A DNA stretch of 64,000 nucleotides from Cryptomeria japonica (GCF_030272615.1 NC_081414.1:820875896-820939895); one strand, 5' to 3'; shown: positions 32,433 through 44,564, counted from the stretch's first letter. Numbers and translations: made by a program. The notes: generated from the letters alone by a model not told the origin.

Positions 32433-34345
32433 ATGGTTCAGTCATGTAAGCGATTTCCTAGGCCTTGGACTTTGATACCATAGTTGGCACAGGCCAACCT
32501 TGACATTATCGAGAGATGCGGTCTGACGTCCCTTTTGGATATGCCTCGGTTCACTGTGAACTGGGGGTTACTTACAGTGCTCGCAGAGAGGTGGCACAAT
32601 GATACAAACACCTTACACTTTGCCACGGGTGAGATGACAGTCACGCCAGAGGACTGTTACAGGATTCTGCACATACCAGTAGTAGGTTCACTACTACCTT
32701 ATGAGCAGTTGGAGGAGGGTGGCACAGAGGAACTTCACCGCATATTTCACGATGAGACAGTATGCGGATATGAGATCCCTTGGCAGGAGTTCTTAGACTT
32801 GGATTATGCACTACTTCCATTAGTACTGGCAGGGTTTATAGGTGGCTTTCTATGTCCTGACCGCAAGTTGAAGGGACTATCCATGGGATGGGGGCTGGTG
32901 TTAGAGGACATGGTTACACAGGGTCGCAGGTTTGCATGGGGATCAGCTATGCTAGCCCATCTGTACAGGGATTTACACAAGGTGGTATACCTGGGTTACG
33001 ATAGTTTGTCAGCTGGCATGATGCTCCTACAGGTATGGTGCTAGGAGCACATTCCAGCCACCAGGCCATTAGCAGACAGAGATAGGCCCGTTGGATGTGC
33101 CTATGCCTATGAGTACAGGGGTCTAGTTGTCTAGCGGAAGCTGGGCAAACTAGAGCATTGGAGGAGAGTGCTAGATGACATTGATACGGTCACTTGGCGA
33201 CCGTAAATAGGGTGCGAGGTATGGGCAGAGGACGGGCTGGAGATGCCCTATGTTTTATGACGAGATACCTAATCGGGAGGATCCCATTCGTGATTGAGAG
33301 GTTCGTGGTTACCAGAGTTTTGTGACAGTCTGATCGACAGTAGGGTATACCTCAGGGGGCTTTCTTGTATGCACGGTGGAGGTAGGACATACCAGATTAG
33401 GGTCCGACTATTGATAGTGTGGTGGCTATGGAGGAGTTTGTTAGTTTGGCAGGCTAGATATGAGATTATGCCCTGGAGATTTTTGATGCAGGCATGACAG
33501 ATGAGTTTGCCAGATTGTTCACTGTGCGGGTAGTGGCGAGGATATCGGATCCAGAGGAGATGCGGTCGTCATTTGATGATGATGATGATGAGGGAGGTGG
33601 AGACAAGGAGGATGATGAAGATGGTGGGGGAGGATGATAGGGGAGAGGAGATAGAGGGAGGAGAGGAGAGAGAGGTTTGGAGAGAGCAGTGAGATGGGCG
33701 GTGAGAGATAGAGGTAGAGGGGGGTTGGCCCTTGGAGCAGGTGGAGAGGGGAGGGTGAGAGAGGTTTTAGCTACAGTGGGGGGGACTAATGAGGCAACAC
33801 GACCAGTGCAAAGGAGGAGGAAAGATGTGCTACTGCCTCCTACACCGAGGACAGGCAGAGTTAGAGGAGATGCCCCGGAATAGGTACCGCTATGGGTCTG
33901 GATCCCCACTCATGTTGAGGATGCACAAATTAGGACCCTACAGGTGACTGTATAGTAGCTGTAGGCACATGTATTGATATATCAACGACAGATTGCACAA
34001 TTGACCACTAAGCGAGACACGGAGATAGAGCGGTGGGGTTGAGCGGAGGAGCTTGCAACAAGCATACAGAGGGCAGCGGTAGGTGGTCCAATGAGAGACA
34101 CCCTGAGAGAGCTATCTTTGAGAGCTCAGGAGGTGGAGTACTACCGTTGGCACTATGAGGCTGCGATACCCAGGGATCACTGAGTACAAAGCTTTACACA
34201 GTCGAGATCTAGTCGATCTCGAGATACTGGGTCGTGGTCCGAGAGCCGAGGTGTGACAGGGCCATCGAGACATGATCCCCCTGGAGATCCAGGGGTGGGG
34301 ACTTCTGGTGCCAGACCATCATCGTCAGGGGATAACCATACTTGA
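32433..34345 (+). pseudogene. Plant mobile domain (PMD) protein gene, antisense in G
   Basis: The in-frame ATG at 32433 gives MVQSCKRFPRPWTLIP, then a TAG, then 187 open codons. Visible PMD (aminotransferase-like plant mobile domain) signatures are NWGLLTVLAERWHNDTNTLH, FATGEMTVTPEDCYRILHIP, a YRDLHK segment, and LLQVWC followed after a TAG by EHIPATRP; the family reads LLQxWxWEHI. The C-terminal part, with stops and frameshifts, is Gly/Arg/Glu-rich, then helical (LRAQEVEYYRWHYEAA), and ends Ser/Arg/Pro-rich at 34345. It runs opposite to gag-pol, between integrase and the 3' LTR. PMD proteins of host genes (MAIN, MAIL1) act in silencing and genome maintenance, and PMDs are known from transposons. 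Its role in G is unknown. The stops fit G-to-A or C-to-T decay. Confidence 0.85.
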
Positions 34346-34581
34346 GAGACATTGTCTCTATTGTATTTTTGATCATTGTATTCTTTGTACTGGACACAAA
34401 GATGACAGATTTTGTACATTTTTTATCATTTTTGAGATATATATATACGACATCATTATCTTTGATCATGTGGTGTGTTATATGGATGTATGTGCTTATG
34501 TGTTCTTTGCTTTACTTTATGATGATGCAATGCTTAAATATATGATATAATGTATGATGTAGGATGTATGCTTTGATATGG

Positions 34582-34912
34582 TTGTGAGATGTATCTTAAA
34601 AATGAGATGTATGGTAATGATATGCTGTGAGATGTATCTTGAAAATGAGATGTATGGTAATGATATGCTGTGAGATGTATCTTGAAAATGAGATGTATGA
34701 TATGATATGCTGTGAGATGTATCTTGAAAATGAGATGTATGGTAATGATATGCTGTGAGATGTATCTTGAAAATGAGATGTATGATATGATATGCTGTGA
34801 GATGTATCTTGAAAATGAGATGTATGGTAATGATATGCTGTGAGATGTATCTTGTATGATATGATATGATATGAGATGTATCTTGAAAATGAGATGTATG
34901 ATATGATATGCA
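34582..34912. repeat. 43-bp minisatellite, about seven units
   Basis: The unit consists of tgtgagatgtatcttgaaaa followed by tgagatgtatggtaatgatatgc. Some units carry a 41-base version with gatatgatatgc. The minus-strand frame across it is a by-product. Confidence 0.95.
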
Positions 34913-35865
34913 ACTAATTATTTTTGGTAGCATCCTCATTCTGTATTTGCCATCCTGATACAACCATATGTTGTTTTCTTTCTTTGTAGGTATCATCATT
35001 GAGCATTGATTTGTTTAGGATATGTTGAAAATTTATACAAGCACAATGGTATAATTGAACCATAATGACCTGAGAAAAATTTACATGATGTTTGATTTTG
35101 CAAGATAGCACAAGCATCAAGGTATAATTGAACCAGGACGACCTGAGTGCGGATTGCATGTAAACAGACAAGATTAAATCATTTGTATGCATGAAGTGGA
35201 ATCATGCCTTTAGTGATATTCAATGTATCACATCTCAAGGCAAGTATTCACACAGTACAAGTGATCGCCTCCCAAACAGAAGACTAAGAAAATATTGGAG
35301 GTTCCCCATGATCTCTAGCTGTGAAGCATTTAGTGAGAAAAGGGAGAGAATCCAATAATTTTAAAAGTTCAAAATGCAAAAATAGTTAAGATTTTATGCG
35401 ATAATGCAACATTTACTACTTCAGAAAATCATCCATCCTTGGTATTTCTGTGATTCTTTGTTTTGTTTTGTGATGAAACGTAGTTTTGTTTGTTGGATGC
35501 AATGCTTCTGAGTTTTGGAAATAGTTTTGATGATTTATTGCCCCTAGTTGAGTGTGCCTCTTGATGTGAATATGTACAGTGATTTCCAAGCCATGGTGGA
35601 ATGTGGTAAGAGGATATATATGGATAGACTAGGATAGTGACTACGCTAAGTATGTCCTGAATGGGTATGTGTTAAGTGTTAGGTGATGGCCGATAGTGTT
35701 TTGATAAAATGGTATGGATATAGATAGAGGAGCCATCCTTTCACAATAGTGCCTATTTACCAGGTTTTCACCAGTTGCTTTTATTGTACCTTTTTATTTG
35801 CTTTTTTTGAATTTTTTTGCTTCTTTTTTTTGGCTTGTTTTGGCTTTTTCCGTGCATTAGATTAC
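34913..35865 (-). other. G 3' noncoding block between PMD gene and integrase
   Basis: No gene. Contains two copies of an ~80-base segment with acaagca..ggtataattgaaccaggacgacctgag (about 35035-35085 and 35106-35150). A tttaccaggttttcaccag block at 35757-35776, shared with E1, comes just before the end of integrase, and T-rich runs follow. Confidence 0.5.
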
Positions 35866-37250
35866 TCAAGTGTAGTACTTCTTCAGATGGATGTTGTTAG
35901 TTGGTTCGTCAAGTACATCTCCTTCTGAAGTTGTTAGCTGATAGGCACCTGATCCATAGACTGATATGATGCCATAGGGACCCAACCAGTTAGGTTCAAA
36001 CTTCCCTTTCTTTTCTCGATCTTGCTGATTTCTTGGATTTTCTTTGAGGACTAGATCACCAACTTTGAAGTTGCGAGGGATGACCTTGTGATTGTAGCTC
36101 CTGCACATGCATTGCTGATATGCCTTGAGATGAGTGTAAGCATGTTGACATCTTTCATCTAATAGTTCAAGTTCTTGCAGTCGATTAACTCGATACTCTT
36201 CATCAGGGATTAAACCTTTCAAAGAGACTCTGAGAGATGGGATTTCTACCTCCAGGGGTAAAAAGGCTTCTGATCTATATACCAATGAGTATGGTGTTGC
36301 TCCTGTAGGTGTGTGGATGCTGGTTCTATATGCCCAAAGTGCTGGATTAAGATGTACGTGCCAATCTTTACCTGCATCATTTACTATTTTCTTTAGAATC
36401 TTTAGTATTGTCTTGTTAGATGCTTCTGCTTGACCATTCCCCTATGGGTAGTATGGTGTAGAGAACCGATGTTGGATTTTGAATTTTTCACATAGTTCTT
36501 GGACATCTTGGTTTTTGAAAGGTCGTCCATTATCTGTGATGATTGAACTTGGAATACCATATCTGCAGATCAGATAGTTTAGGATAAAAGAGGCAATTTG
36601 TTTCCTAGTTACTATGGTCACAGGAACTACTTCTATCCATTTGGTAAAGTATTCTGTTGCAGTTATAATGAACTTTTGTCCATTTGAAGATGAAGGATGA
36701 ATTTTGCCAACTAAGTCTAGTCCCCACTGACAAAAGGGCCAAGATGTTGTAAATGGTTGTAGTTCCTATGCTAGTGCATGTATCAGATTGCCATGGATCT
36801 GACATTTAGGACATTTCTTGGTGAAGTGGTATGAATCTTTCTCCATTGTAGGCTAGTAGTATCCCATCCTTAGAAGCTTTTTAGCAAGAGTAGTACCACT
36901 TGAATGTGTGCCACAAATACCTTTATGAAGCTCATGTAAAGCGGAATTAGAATCATGACAATCAAGGCAACGAAGAAGAGTACCAACTAGACCTCGACGG
37001 TACAAAGTATCAGCAGTAAGGGTATAACGGACAGCTTGCCGGATAAAATTACATTTCTGGTTACGAGATTGGTCAATGGGTAAGATATTGTTCTTGAGGT
37101 AGTCATATATCGATACATATAACGGAGAATCTGAACCTGTCAAGGCATAGATAACATGGGATTCATAGTGGTCATAAGCTGGGGAGAATAGTTGCTCTAC
37201 CAGGAACTCGTAATGACTCTGTTGCTCTAGAATTTGTAGTAATGAAGCGA
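35866..37250 (-). pseudogene. G integrase
   Basis: Ty3-type integrase. The N-terminal zinc finger has H-x-H (ELHKGICGTH) and CPKCQ. The core has GLDLVGKIHPSS, IITDNGRPF and NGQAEASNKT, so all three acidic residues are present. The C-terminal domain is FKVGDLVLKENPRNQ..FEPNWLGPYGIISVYGSGAYQL, with no chromodomain after it. TAG stops interrupt it after MGYY, where the family has WP, in ALA-ELQP, and before GNGQAEA, where the family has Q. All fit single C-to-T or G-to-A changes. It inserts cDNA into the genome. The frame is otherwise continuous with RT, so this copy decayed recently. Confidence 0.92.
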
Positions 37251-37671
37251 TAGTAGCCATTGCATCGGCTGCTTTGTTGTTCAACCTTGGTATTTGCTCG
37301 AAGGTGATGTGCACAAAATACTATTTGAAGTCATCCACCATTCGCTTGTAGGGTAGCAGCTTGTCATCCTTTGTCTGATAGTCATTGTTGATTTGATTGA
37401 CGACTAGTTGTGAGTCACCGTAGACTTTTAACTTTGTGATTTTCCATTCTACGACCATTTTGATGCCTATAACCAATGCCTCATATTCAGCCACATTATT
37501 TGTGCATGGGAACATAAGCCTATATGATCTTGGTATAGTGTTTCCTGAACCATGTTGTGTGTAGGATCTGTCAAAGTATAGGGTCCATTGTTTGGTAGAA
37601 ATAGTAAGAACGTCCCTATCCAAAAATTCAATCTCCATAGTTTGTTTTCCTAGTAGTGGTGCTTCAGCCAA
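37250..37671 (-). pseudogene. G second RNase H (aRNH), Tat-lineage marker
   Basis: A separate RNase H after the RT-linked one: WTLYFDRSYTQHGSG (family FDGS, with the catalytic Asp kept), NNVAEYEALVIGIKMVVEW, VYGDSQLVVNQI, and then PRLNNKAADAMATIAS. This additional archaeal/plant-type RNase H placed before integrase is a known feature of the Tat group of plant gypsy elements. One stop lies near 37319 between VDDFK and MHITF. A Gly-to-Arg change in FDGS is visible. It presumably helps remove the RNA strand or shape primers. Confidence 0.9.
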
Positions 37672-37758
37672 CTGATCTGCAATTGCTTGTCCTTTGATGG
37701 CTCATCTTTCTGTGTATTGGATGTCGAATTCACTAAGAATCATGACCCATTTGGCTAA

Positions 37759-38116
37759 TCATCCCGTAAGAGCTGCTTTGCTGAGTAGATATTTGAGAGG
37801 ATCAATTTTTGCCACTAGCTTAATTGTGTGTGGTAGCATATAATGTTGGAACTTCTGAGATGCGAAGACCACTGTTAGGCAAGCCTTTTTAATGAATGTA
37901 TAGTTGAGTTCATAGCCATTCAATGTCCTACTGATATAGTATATGGTGCGTTCCTTTCCTTGTTGATCTTCTTGTGCCAATAGTGCCCCTAGCGATATAT
38001 CTATTGTTGAGATATATAGGATAAGTGGCTTTCCTGCAATTGGTGGTACCAAAACTGGTGGATTCATCAGGTACTGTTTGATTTGATAAAAGGATTCTGC
38101 ACACTTGGTCTCCCAT
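37759..38116 (-). pseudogene. G RT-linked RNase H
   Basis: Contains GKPLILYISTIDISLGALLAQEDQ, ERTIYYISRTLNGYELNY and HTIKLVAKIDPLKYLL, the Ty3/gypsy RNase H-like segment directly after RT. The first catalytic Asp of the family pattern (Y-x-x-x-S/T) is weak, as usual in Tat elements where this domain is degenerate and a second RNase H is present. The frame is shared with RT. Confidence 0.85.
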
Positions 38117-39252
38117 CTGAATGGTACATTTTTGTGTAGTAAATGGTTAAATGGTAGACTTTTATCTGCTAGCTAAGCGATGAATCACCTGATTGATTGA
38201 AGTTGTCCTTGTAGAGATCTGAGTTGACTTATATTCTTTGGTGGTGGCATTTCCATAATGGGTTGTACCTTTGCTATATCTACTTCAATACCTTTAGCTG
38301 AGACTATGTAGCCTAGTAACTTGCCTGATGTAACCCCAAAGACACACTTCTTAGGGTTCAGCCTGACTTGGAATTTCTCCAATCGATCAAAGATCTTTGT
38401 TAGGATACTGAGATGTTCTGCTCTAGTGAAGGATTTAGCTAGTAAATTATCCACGTAATCTTCCATAAATGTGTGCATCATATCATGAAAGATAGTTGTC
38501 ATTGCTCTTTGATAAGTGGCCCCTGCATTCTTTAAGCCAAAAGGCATAACATTCCAACAGTATGTTCACCAAGGATAGGTGAACGTGGTTTTATCTTGAT
38601 CTTCTGGGGTTATTTTGATTTGATTATAGCCTAAAAAACCGTCCATTAGTGATAGCATTGCATGGCCTGCTGTGAGGTCCACAATTATGTCGATACTGGG
38701 TAGAGGAAAGTCATCTTTTGGACAAGCTTTGTTGAGGTCTTTGAAGTCAGTGCATATTCTGATACTACCATCTAGTTTTGATACTGGAACGATGTTGGAA
38801 ATCCATTCTGCATAGTCAATGGGTCAGATGAATCCGACATCTGATAGTTTCTTTAGTTTAGTTTTGACCATGAGTGCCACCTATGGATTCATCTTTCGTA
38901 GCTTTTTCTTGATTAGTTTAACTCCTGAAGAGATGGACAAATGATGCATGATTAAGTGTGGGTCCACCCCGGGCATATCAGCATATGACCAAGCAAAGTT
39001 AATTTGTTGTTCTCTAAAGAAAATGATGAATGCTGATCTTTCTTCCTCTGTTAGAGATTCTGCATGGTGTAGGTTTCTGACTGCTTCTGTGGTACCAATG
39101 TTGATTGATTGAGTAGGCTCAATCAATATGGGTGATCGTTCATGAAAGTGCTCAGGAAGAGTGTCAAGTCTCCCATTGTTAGGTGCCTTAATAAGGTTTT
39201 CACCCTCAGATGCGTCCTTTATTTTTACTTTTTTGTGATCTAGAGCTACCAT
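38117..39252 (-). pseudogene. G reverse transcriptase
   Basis: The upstream entry reads FAWSYADMPGVDPHLIMHHL. The RT core follows with FLGYNQIKI, MPFGLKNAGATYQRAM and the catalytic box YVDNLLAKS, where the family has YVDD, so the second aspartate is Asn here. Then come KCVFGVTSGKLLGYIVS and GIEVDIAKVQPI. Short interruptions are at 38548-38880 and near 38180. The Asp-to-Asn change should destroy polymerisation, and it is another G-to-A change. The enzyme makes cDNA from the genomic RNA. Confidence 0.9.
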
Positions 39253-40604
39253 TGACTGGTTTTCAGCATCAGATCTTTTACTTGGTTCATTTTTGTGACC
39301 GAGAGACTTGGCACTCCTGGGTTTGCAGACATCGTTACTTTGTTCACTGGTAGAGCCTGTTTCCGGATTTACGGTACATAGGTAATGGATAATAGATTCA
39401 TCATCTGGGAAAATTGGTATATCATGGATTTCAGGTTCATCCTAGTCGATGAGGTCAGGAAAGACAAGCGGTAAGGAATCGTTAGGTGGATCAAGTTCTG
39501 CTACTGTAAGTGTTAGGACAGAGTGTTCATCGTGATTGTTCTTGGTTTTAAAGAAGTCCAGGATTTTGTCGAGGTCTTCGATGGTATTATCTTCCGCATA
39601 GACTTGTTCATAATGTTTCTGTTCACTTTCCTTCGCGCCATAGATATTCTACGGTCCAAATTCAAGAGGTCTATCTTTTGTGTTATGTTCTTCTTGAGAA
39701 AGGGATATGGAATTAGTATCATTAGGGATATCTGTAGTAGCATTGGAGCAGGTACCCCATTCATATTCATTGGAATAGTCTCAGAGGCATCATCCCAGAT
39801 TCTATCAGTGCTGTAAATTGGTATGTTGTATGGTGAAAACAAATCTTTGATAATGGATACCATTTTGATAGTTTTTGTTGATTCTGTGTCAGATCCGGCT
39901 TCTATTTTTTATATTTGTTCATAGACTGTGCTTCTTCAGGGAGAAACAAAGGTATCCGGAGATGATATTATTTGTTCTTGAGATATTGGTGTTTGAATAT
40001 GAGCTACTACTGTAGATATGGCCCTTTTATGTTTTAGAAGCTTTTCTTGATGTAATTTCTGATCTTGATATTCCCGTGCCTTGCGGATTGTTTCTGCTGA
40101 TTCAAAGAGTGCTTCCTGCCAGGATTCTTCTTTGTACTTCTTCTTTACTTTCTATTGAGGTTTTGTAGTTAGGTGGGGTGGCCTTTTTAATAGGAAAGTG
40201 AGCTCACAACCCAATTCTATCTTATCTCTATTAGGTTGTGAAGGAAGATCTATACGTTCAGTGACTCCTTTGCATTTCCCAATAGGTCCTTTATCGTCAT
40301 ATCCCATTTGCTACATGATTAAGTATCCTTTTCCATACGGGTGTGTAGGTAGAACAATGTCCAGAGCAGCTGCTTTGTTATCTTCTTCCTCATCTTTGTA
40401 TAACTAGCTAAGAATATCCTTGTCTTTTGATTCATGTGCTAGAGTGCCCAATTGGATGAAGGTACCATCAAATTTGGTGATGGGCTGAGTTACCAGATGC
40501 TTTGATGTAGTAGGCAATCCATGAGATTTGGGTGATGTCGATAATTTAGCCAAACATAGGGGCTCCAAAGAGTATTCTCCCATACCTTGGTCTTTGATTT
40601 GCAT
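39253..40604 (-). pseudogene. G spacer between protease and RT
   Basis: In-frame with gag-protease down to about 39.5 kb. It encodes an acidic, Ser/Thr-rich, poorly conserved linker with no recognised domain; Tat-type polyproteins commonly have such a linker. The reading frame changes between 39513 and 39252, which is the only frameshift I see between gag and the start of RT. Several stops are present. Whether a programmed frameshift or intron once existed here cannot be told by eye. Confidence 0.5.
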
Positions 40605-40667
40605 TTGCTGCTTGAAATCTCTAGATAATGAGTTGGGCTTTGCTGTTTGTAGATCTAATGTTGAAGA

Positions 40668-41345
40668 TCACCGCTTTTCTCTATTATGAGGAACCAAACT
40701 ATCCTGGGCTGCCCCCATTGCATTACAATGTTGAAATGGATTGTGATCAGCAGATATGGAGATTTCTTGTCTGTCATAAGGAAATTTGACACATTGGTGA
40801 TATGTAGAAGGCACTGCCTGCATTTCATGTATCCAGGGTCGCCCTAACAAAATATTGTAGGTGAGATCTATGTCTAAGACCTGACATATAGTATCCTTTT
40901 GCATTGGTCCCACTTGAATGGGTAACATCACGGTTCCTTTAGAGGACCTTTCCTCATCATCGTATGCCTTTATGGTAATCTTCTTGCAAGGATCAATAGA
41001 CTCTTCTAAGAAGTCTAATGCACGGATAAGCTTTAAAGTACATATATTAAGTCCGGCTCCTCCATCTATTAAGACTATTTTTACTTGGTGTTTGCAAACA
41101 ATGACTTCGATATGGAGAGGAGTGTTATGCGGATGACTCAAGGAAGCATTGTCATGCTCTGAGAAGGTGAGGTTATGAGGTCCTATTATATGGGCGACCA
41201 TGGCTTGAAATCTGTCCGTATCCAGATTTTGAGGTACATTGGTTTCCAATAGTGCTTGCTCCAATATGTTTTTGTGTTTGGGTGAGAGTTTCAACAATTC
41301 TAGTATAGATATCTGAGCTGGAGTTTTGCATAGTTGGCTAACCAA
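40668..41345 (-). pseudogene. G aspartic protease
   Basis: 226 open codons. The catalytic motif VLIDGGAGLNI lies at residues ~91-101 (Asp 94). D-G-G in place of D-S/T-G is common in Tat/Athila proteases. The flap and second strand are seen in ILLGRPWIHEMQAVPSTYHQ near residue 170, followed by VKFPYD. The N-terminal ~80 residues resemble the linker before the protease (SILELLKLSPKHKNILEQAL). This stretch is free of stops. It cleaves the Gag-Pol polyprotein in the particle. Confidence 0.92.
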
Positions 41346-41450
41346 GTCATATTGGATCTTTGGTGTAGTAGTTGTAGGTGCAGTATGTCCTTTTAAGACA
41401 TATTTCTAAGTTTGGGTTGTCACATTGACAGATTCATGATCATGCTCATC

Positions 41451-43331
41451 TCAGATGGTGATGACATTTACTTGATGATCTTCAGCTGATCTGTGATTTA
41501 TGGTGTTGTTGTAGATATGGTTGATATGAGCTCCGCGTGTATCATTCAAGGTTGAAGCTCCATCTTTGTTGTAATTTGGAAGAGGATTTTTAAAGGCTCC
41601 ATGATCACCATTTGTTTTGAGACCATCTACCGTTAAGTCACCTCGATCAATCATGTCTTGCACAATGTTTTTCAATCTCATGCAATCGTTCGTCCGATGA
41701 CCCTTGTTACAATGGAAATCACAATAGTGTGAATCGTTCCATCAAGGTGGTTTGATTTGGGGTTCATAGTTGCTCATTGCCGGCAAGGAGAGAATTTTAT
41801 TTGCCAGAAGTTCTTTAAATGCTGATTCTAGTGATTGCCCCAGTGGTGTGAAGACACGCTTGTGGAAATTGTTTGTATTATCGCGTGAATTGTTGTTAGG
41901 TTCTAGATTTGCATTTTTGCTTTGAGTATCTTTGGTGTTGTTTGCGTTGAGTTGTCCTTGATTGGAATTTGGTGCATATGTGTTAGCATTTGGATTAGCA
42001 TTTTTAGGATTTTTCATAGTTTGAGGATTTCCGAATAATGCAAGCAGTGGTTGCTTAGATTTGGGATCATGTGATTCATTGTTGCCTTCATTTTTGTTTC
42101 GAGTCCAAAATTGAGATTTGTCCAAGTTGCTGTTGTTCTGGTTATTGTAGTTTGATGAGTTTGTTCCTTCCTTGTAGAATTTGAGTGTTCCCTTTTTGAC
42201 ACATGCTTCCTCTACTTGAATGCCATTTTCAATCAATTTAGCGAAAGACGGTATGCATTGGAGTTTTAGCCTGTAACTCATTTCACCATTCAAGTTGTCG
42301 ATGAAGATCTCCATTTTCTCCTTTTCAGGAATATCTTGAGGATATCGTGATACCATACGCCGCCAGCGTTGAAGGAAAATCATGAATGTTTCATTGTTCT
42401 TTTGTTTGGTGTTGCAGACATCTAGCATGGTTATGGCACGTTGGATGTTATAGGAGTATTGTGTTATGAACTTGTTAACCAATTCATCAAACGATGTGAT
42501 AGGTGGTGTAATTTTGGATCACCATTCCATTGTTTGTCCTCCCAAGCTTCTTGGGAATAACCTCATCAGATAGGTGTCATCATGAGCAAACTCAAGACTC
42601 ATGGTACAAAATTCTCTGACATGATCACGGGGATCACTTTTTCCATTGTACTTGTCAAATTTAGGCACGTCTAAGTTTGGAGGAAAAGGGATCATGCACA
42701 ATCTTCTGTCAAAAGGATAAGGATAGATTTCGTTTAAAGAGTACCGTACTATTGTCCCTTGTTGCATGTCCTGCATTTGCCTTTGTAACATTTGCATTTG
42801 TTGAGCAAGGGCAGCCAAAGGTACATTGTCTTGTCGAGGGAAAAGTTCTTCCCTTGTATTGATCCTAGGTTGAAATGGTGTTTGGAATGGTATATTTTGC
42901 TCGGGAAGGTATTGTCTTGGTGTATGTTGCTCCGGTATGTTTTGATCAGAGATGTTTTGCATTGGTGGATTTTGTTCTGGTATGTTTTGATCCAGGATGT
43001 TTTGTTCAGGGTCTCGAATTTCTGTTTCTCATTGTCGCTCTTGATATTTGTACTACTGAGGTTGTGTCCTAAACACGTCTGTGTCAAGGTTGTCAGGGAG
43101 TTTTACTCCTTTACTTGTGAGCATGAGCAAATATATTTCTTTGTCATTTTTCATAAGCCTTTCTACAAGCTTTTGGAATGAAGCGTTTTCCTGACATTCC
43201 TGAAGAAGTGCTTCAGAAATTTCAGTCTCCTCTAGGTGTGGACCTTCAAAAGGATTTGACAACCTTCGATTCATACTAGACTCTGTGTGTGTCTCGCTTT
43301 GTTGGTTTCTTTGAGAGCGAGTAATAGGCAT
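41451..43331 (-). pseudogene. G gag
   Basis: The ATG at 43331 gives MPITRSQRNQQSETHTE; the frame is open upstream, but this is the first ATG. The N-terminal part ends with a repetitive Q/I/P segment (QNISDQNIPEQHTPRQYLPEQ). The capsid is the retrotrans_gag type: PFPPNLDVPKFDKYNGKSDP, then FCTMSLEFAHDDTYLMRLFP, and after a stop at 42516 WIQNYTTYH-like sequence to FIDNLNGEMSYRLK. An Asn-rich linker follows, then one zinc knuckle CDFHCNKGHRTNDC (41682-41723, spacing C-x3-C-x3-H-x4-C). Gag packages the genomic RNA. Stops are few, and the frame equals that of the protease. Confidence 0.9.
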
Positions 43332-44188
43332 TTTAGTAGAAACTTTCAGTGACGAAGGGGACAAAATCCTCGTTGATATGTTGCTTGGGGGTGGGTGGTT
43401 CTAGTCAAGGTGTGTTATAAGTGATACACTCATCAGGCAAGAATGTTGGATTGATCTTTCCTCCGTGGTTTACGATTTGATTAAAATAAGACTTTTGACA
43501 ATATGCTCTTGTTTTTAAAGGCTCTTTGTCAAATTCGTTGGATTTGTTTTGGATATAACGTTTGACGTGATGAAGGAATACCCGATGAGATTTGAAGAGT
43601 TGACGATTGATGTATAAAAACTTATTTCTCTTAATGAATTTGGAAAAACTAGGTTGTTGTTTCTTCAACGTGATGTTACGATAAAGGCTCTTTCTTCTCA
43701 AAATATGGGGATTAGTCATGCATGAGTGATCAATGGTTTCCTTTGATTTGTTTGGATTCAGTTGATCTTGTTTTGAAAATTTCAAGTCTTACTTTATCAA
43801 AATGAAGGTTTAGATGCCCCTTCATGACAAAGTGTGTCAAATGATATGGATAAAAGCCTCCCGATATGGAGACTTGATTTGACAACCTAAAATTGTTTAA
43901 ACAAGTGTTTTTGAGATGAAATCCGTGAGATGGTAAAGGATTCTGTCGATACTTATGATGAGGTTTCCGGATTATGATAAGATAGATATGTTTTATCGTG
44001 TGATCAGTTTCGGATTTTTACAACGTTTGTTTTGATACAAATTTATCTCAAGAAATAACCTTTAAAGTTTTGTTTTTGCTACTCCACTTTGATGAAAAAA
44101 TGTGGTTGATGAAAAGAGGCTTTTGAAAATGTTTTCAAAAATTTTAAAATTCCTCACTGTTTTGCCCCTTGTCTATATGTCTTTGGTC

Positions 44189-44564
44189 ATGTGCTAAAAC
44201 AGAGACGAAATGCGCTACCAAAATTACTCTACATGCTAAAAGAATGACCACATGCGCTAGGCTACCCCCAAACACGGGCTAAAGATTTGACTGTTCAAAA
44301 ATTTGTTTTCTGCCTGTTTAAAAATTTACGTGCTAACCTGGGTCTGTGACATGCTAACTTTTAAACCTGATGCACTAATGTTTGGTTGCTACACGCTAAG
44401 CTGATGCTTCCACTCGCTAGACTGTTTCTCTAATGCACTAAATGGTTTGACACTGTTTTGATTTTGGGATAAAATGCTGCTGTTTGGAATAGACGCACTA
44501 ACTTAATGGTTTGATGTGCTAACTTAAATACCCTAAGCGCTAAGGAGTTGTCCCCACGTGCTAA
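44189..44564 (-). repeat. TAGCGCAT word array B
   Basis: About 14 copies of atgcgctaa and variants (gtgctaa, atgctaa, atgcactaa, acgctaa) on the + strand, that is TTAGCGCAT on the gag-pol sense strand. Spacing is irregular (13-40 bases) and the intervening bases are unrelated. Confidence 0.8.

Noticed and set aside
33466-33909. 147-codon minus-strand Pro/Ser-rich frame
   Set aside because: Shadow of the Gly/Arg/Glu-rich C-terminal part of the PMD frame on the + strand.
34517-34999. 160-codon minus-strand frame rich in His, Ile and Ser
   Set aside because: It is a by-product of the 43-bp minisatellite, whose repeat happens to lack stops in that frame.
43405-43785. 126-codon basic frame just upstream of G gag, possible ORF1
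   Set aside because: Opens at a non-ATG codon, first Met about 20 residues in, no recognised domain; kept only as a remark in the leader entry.
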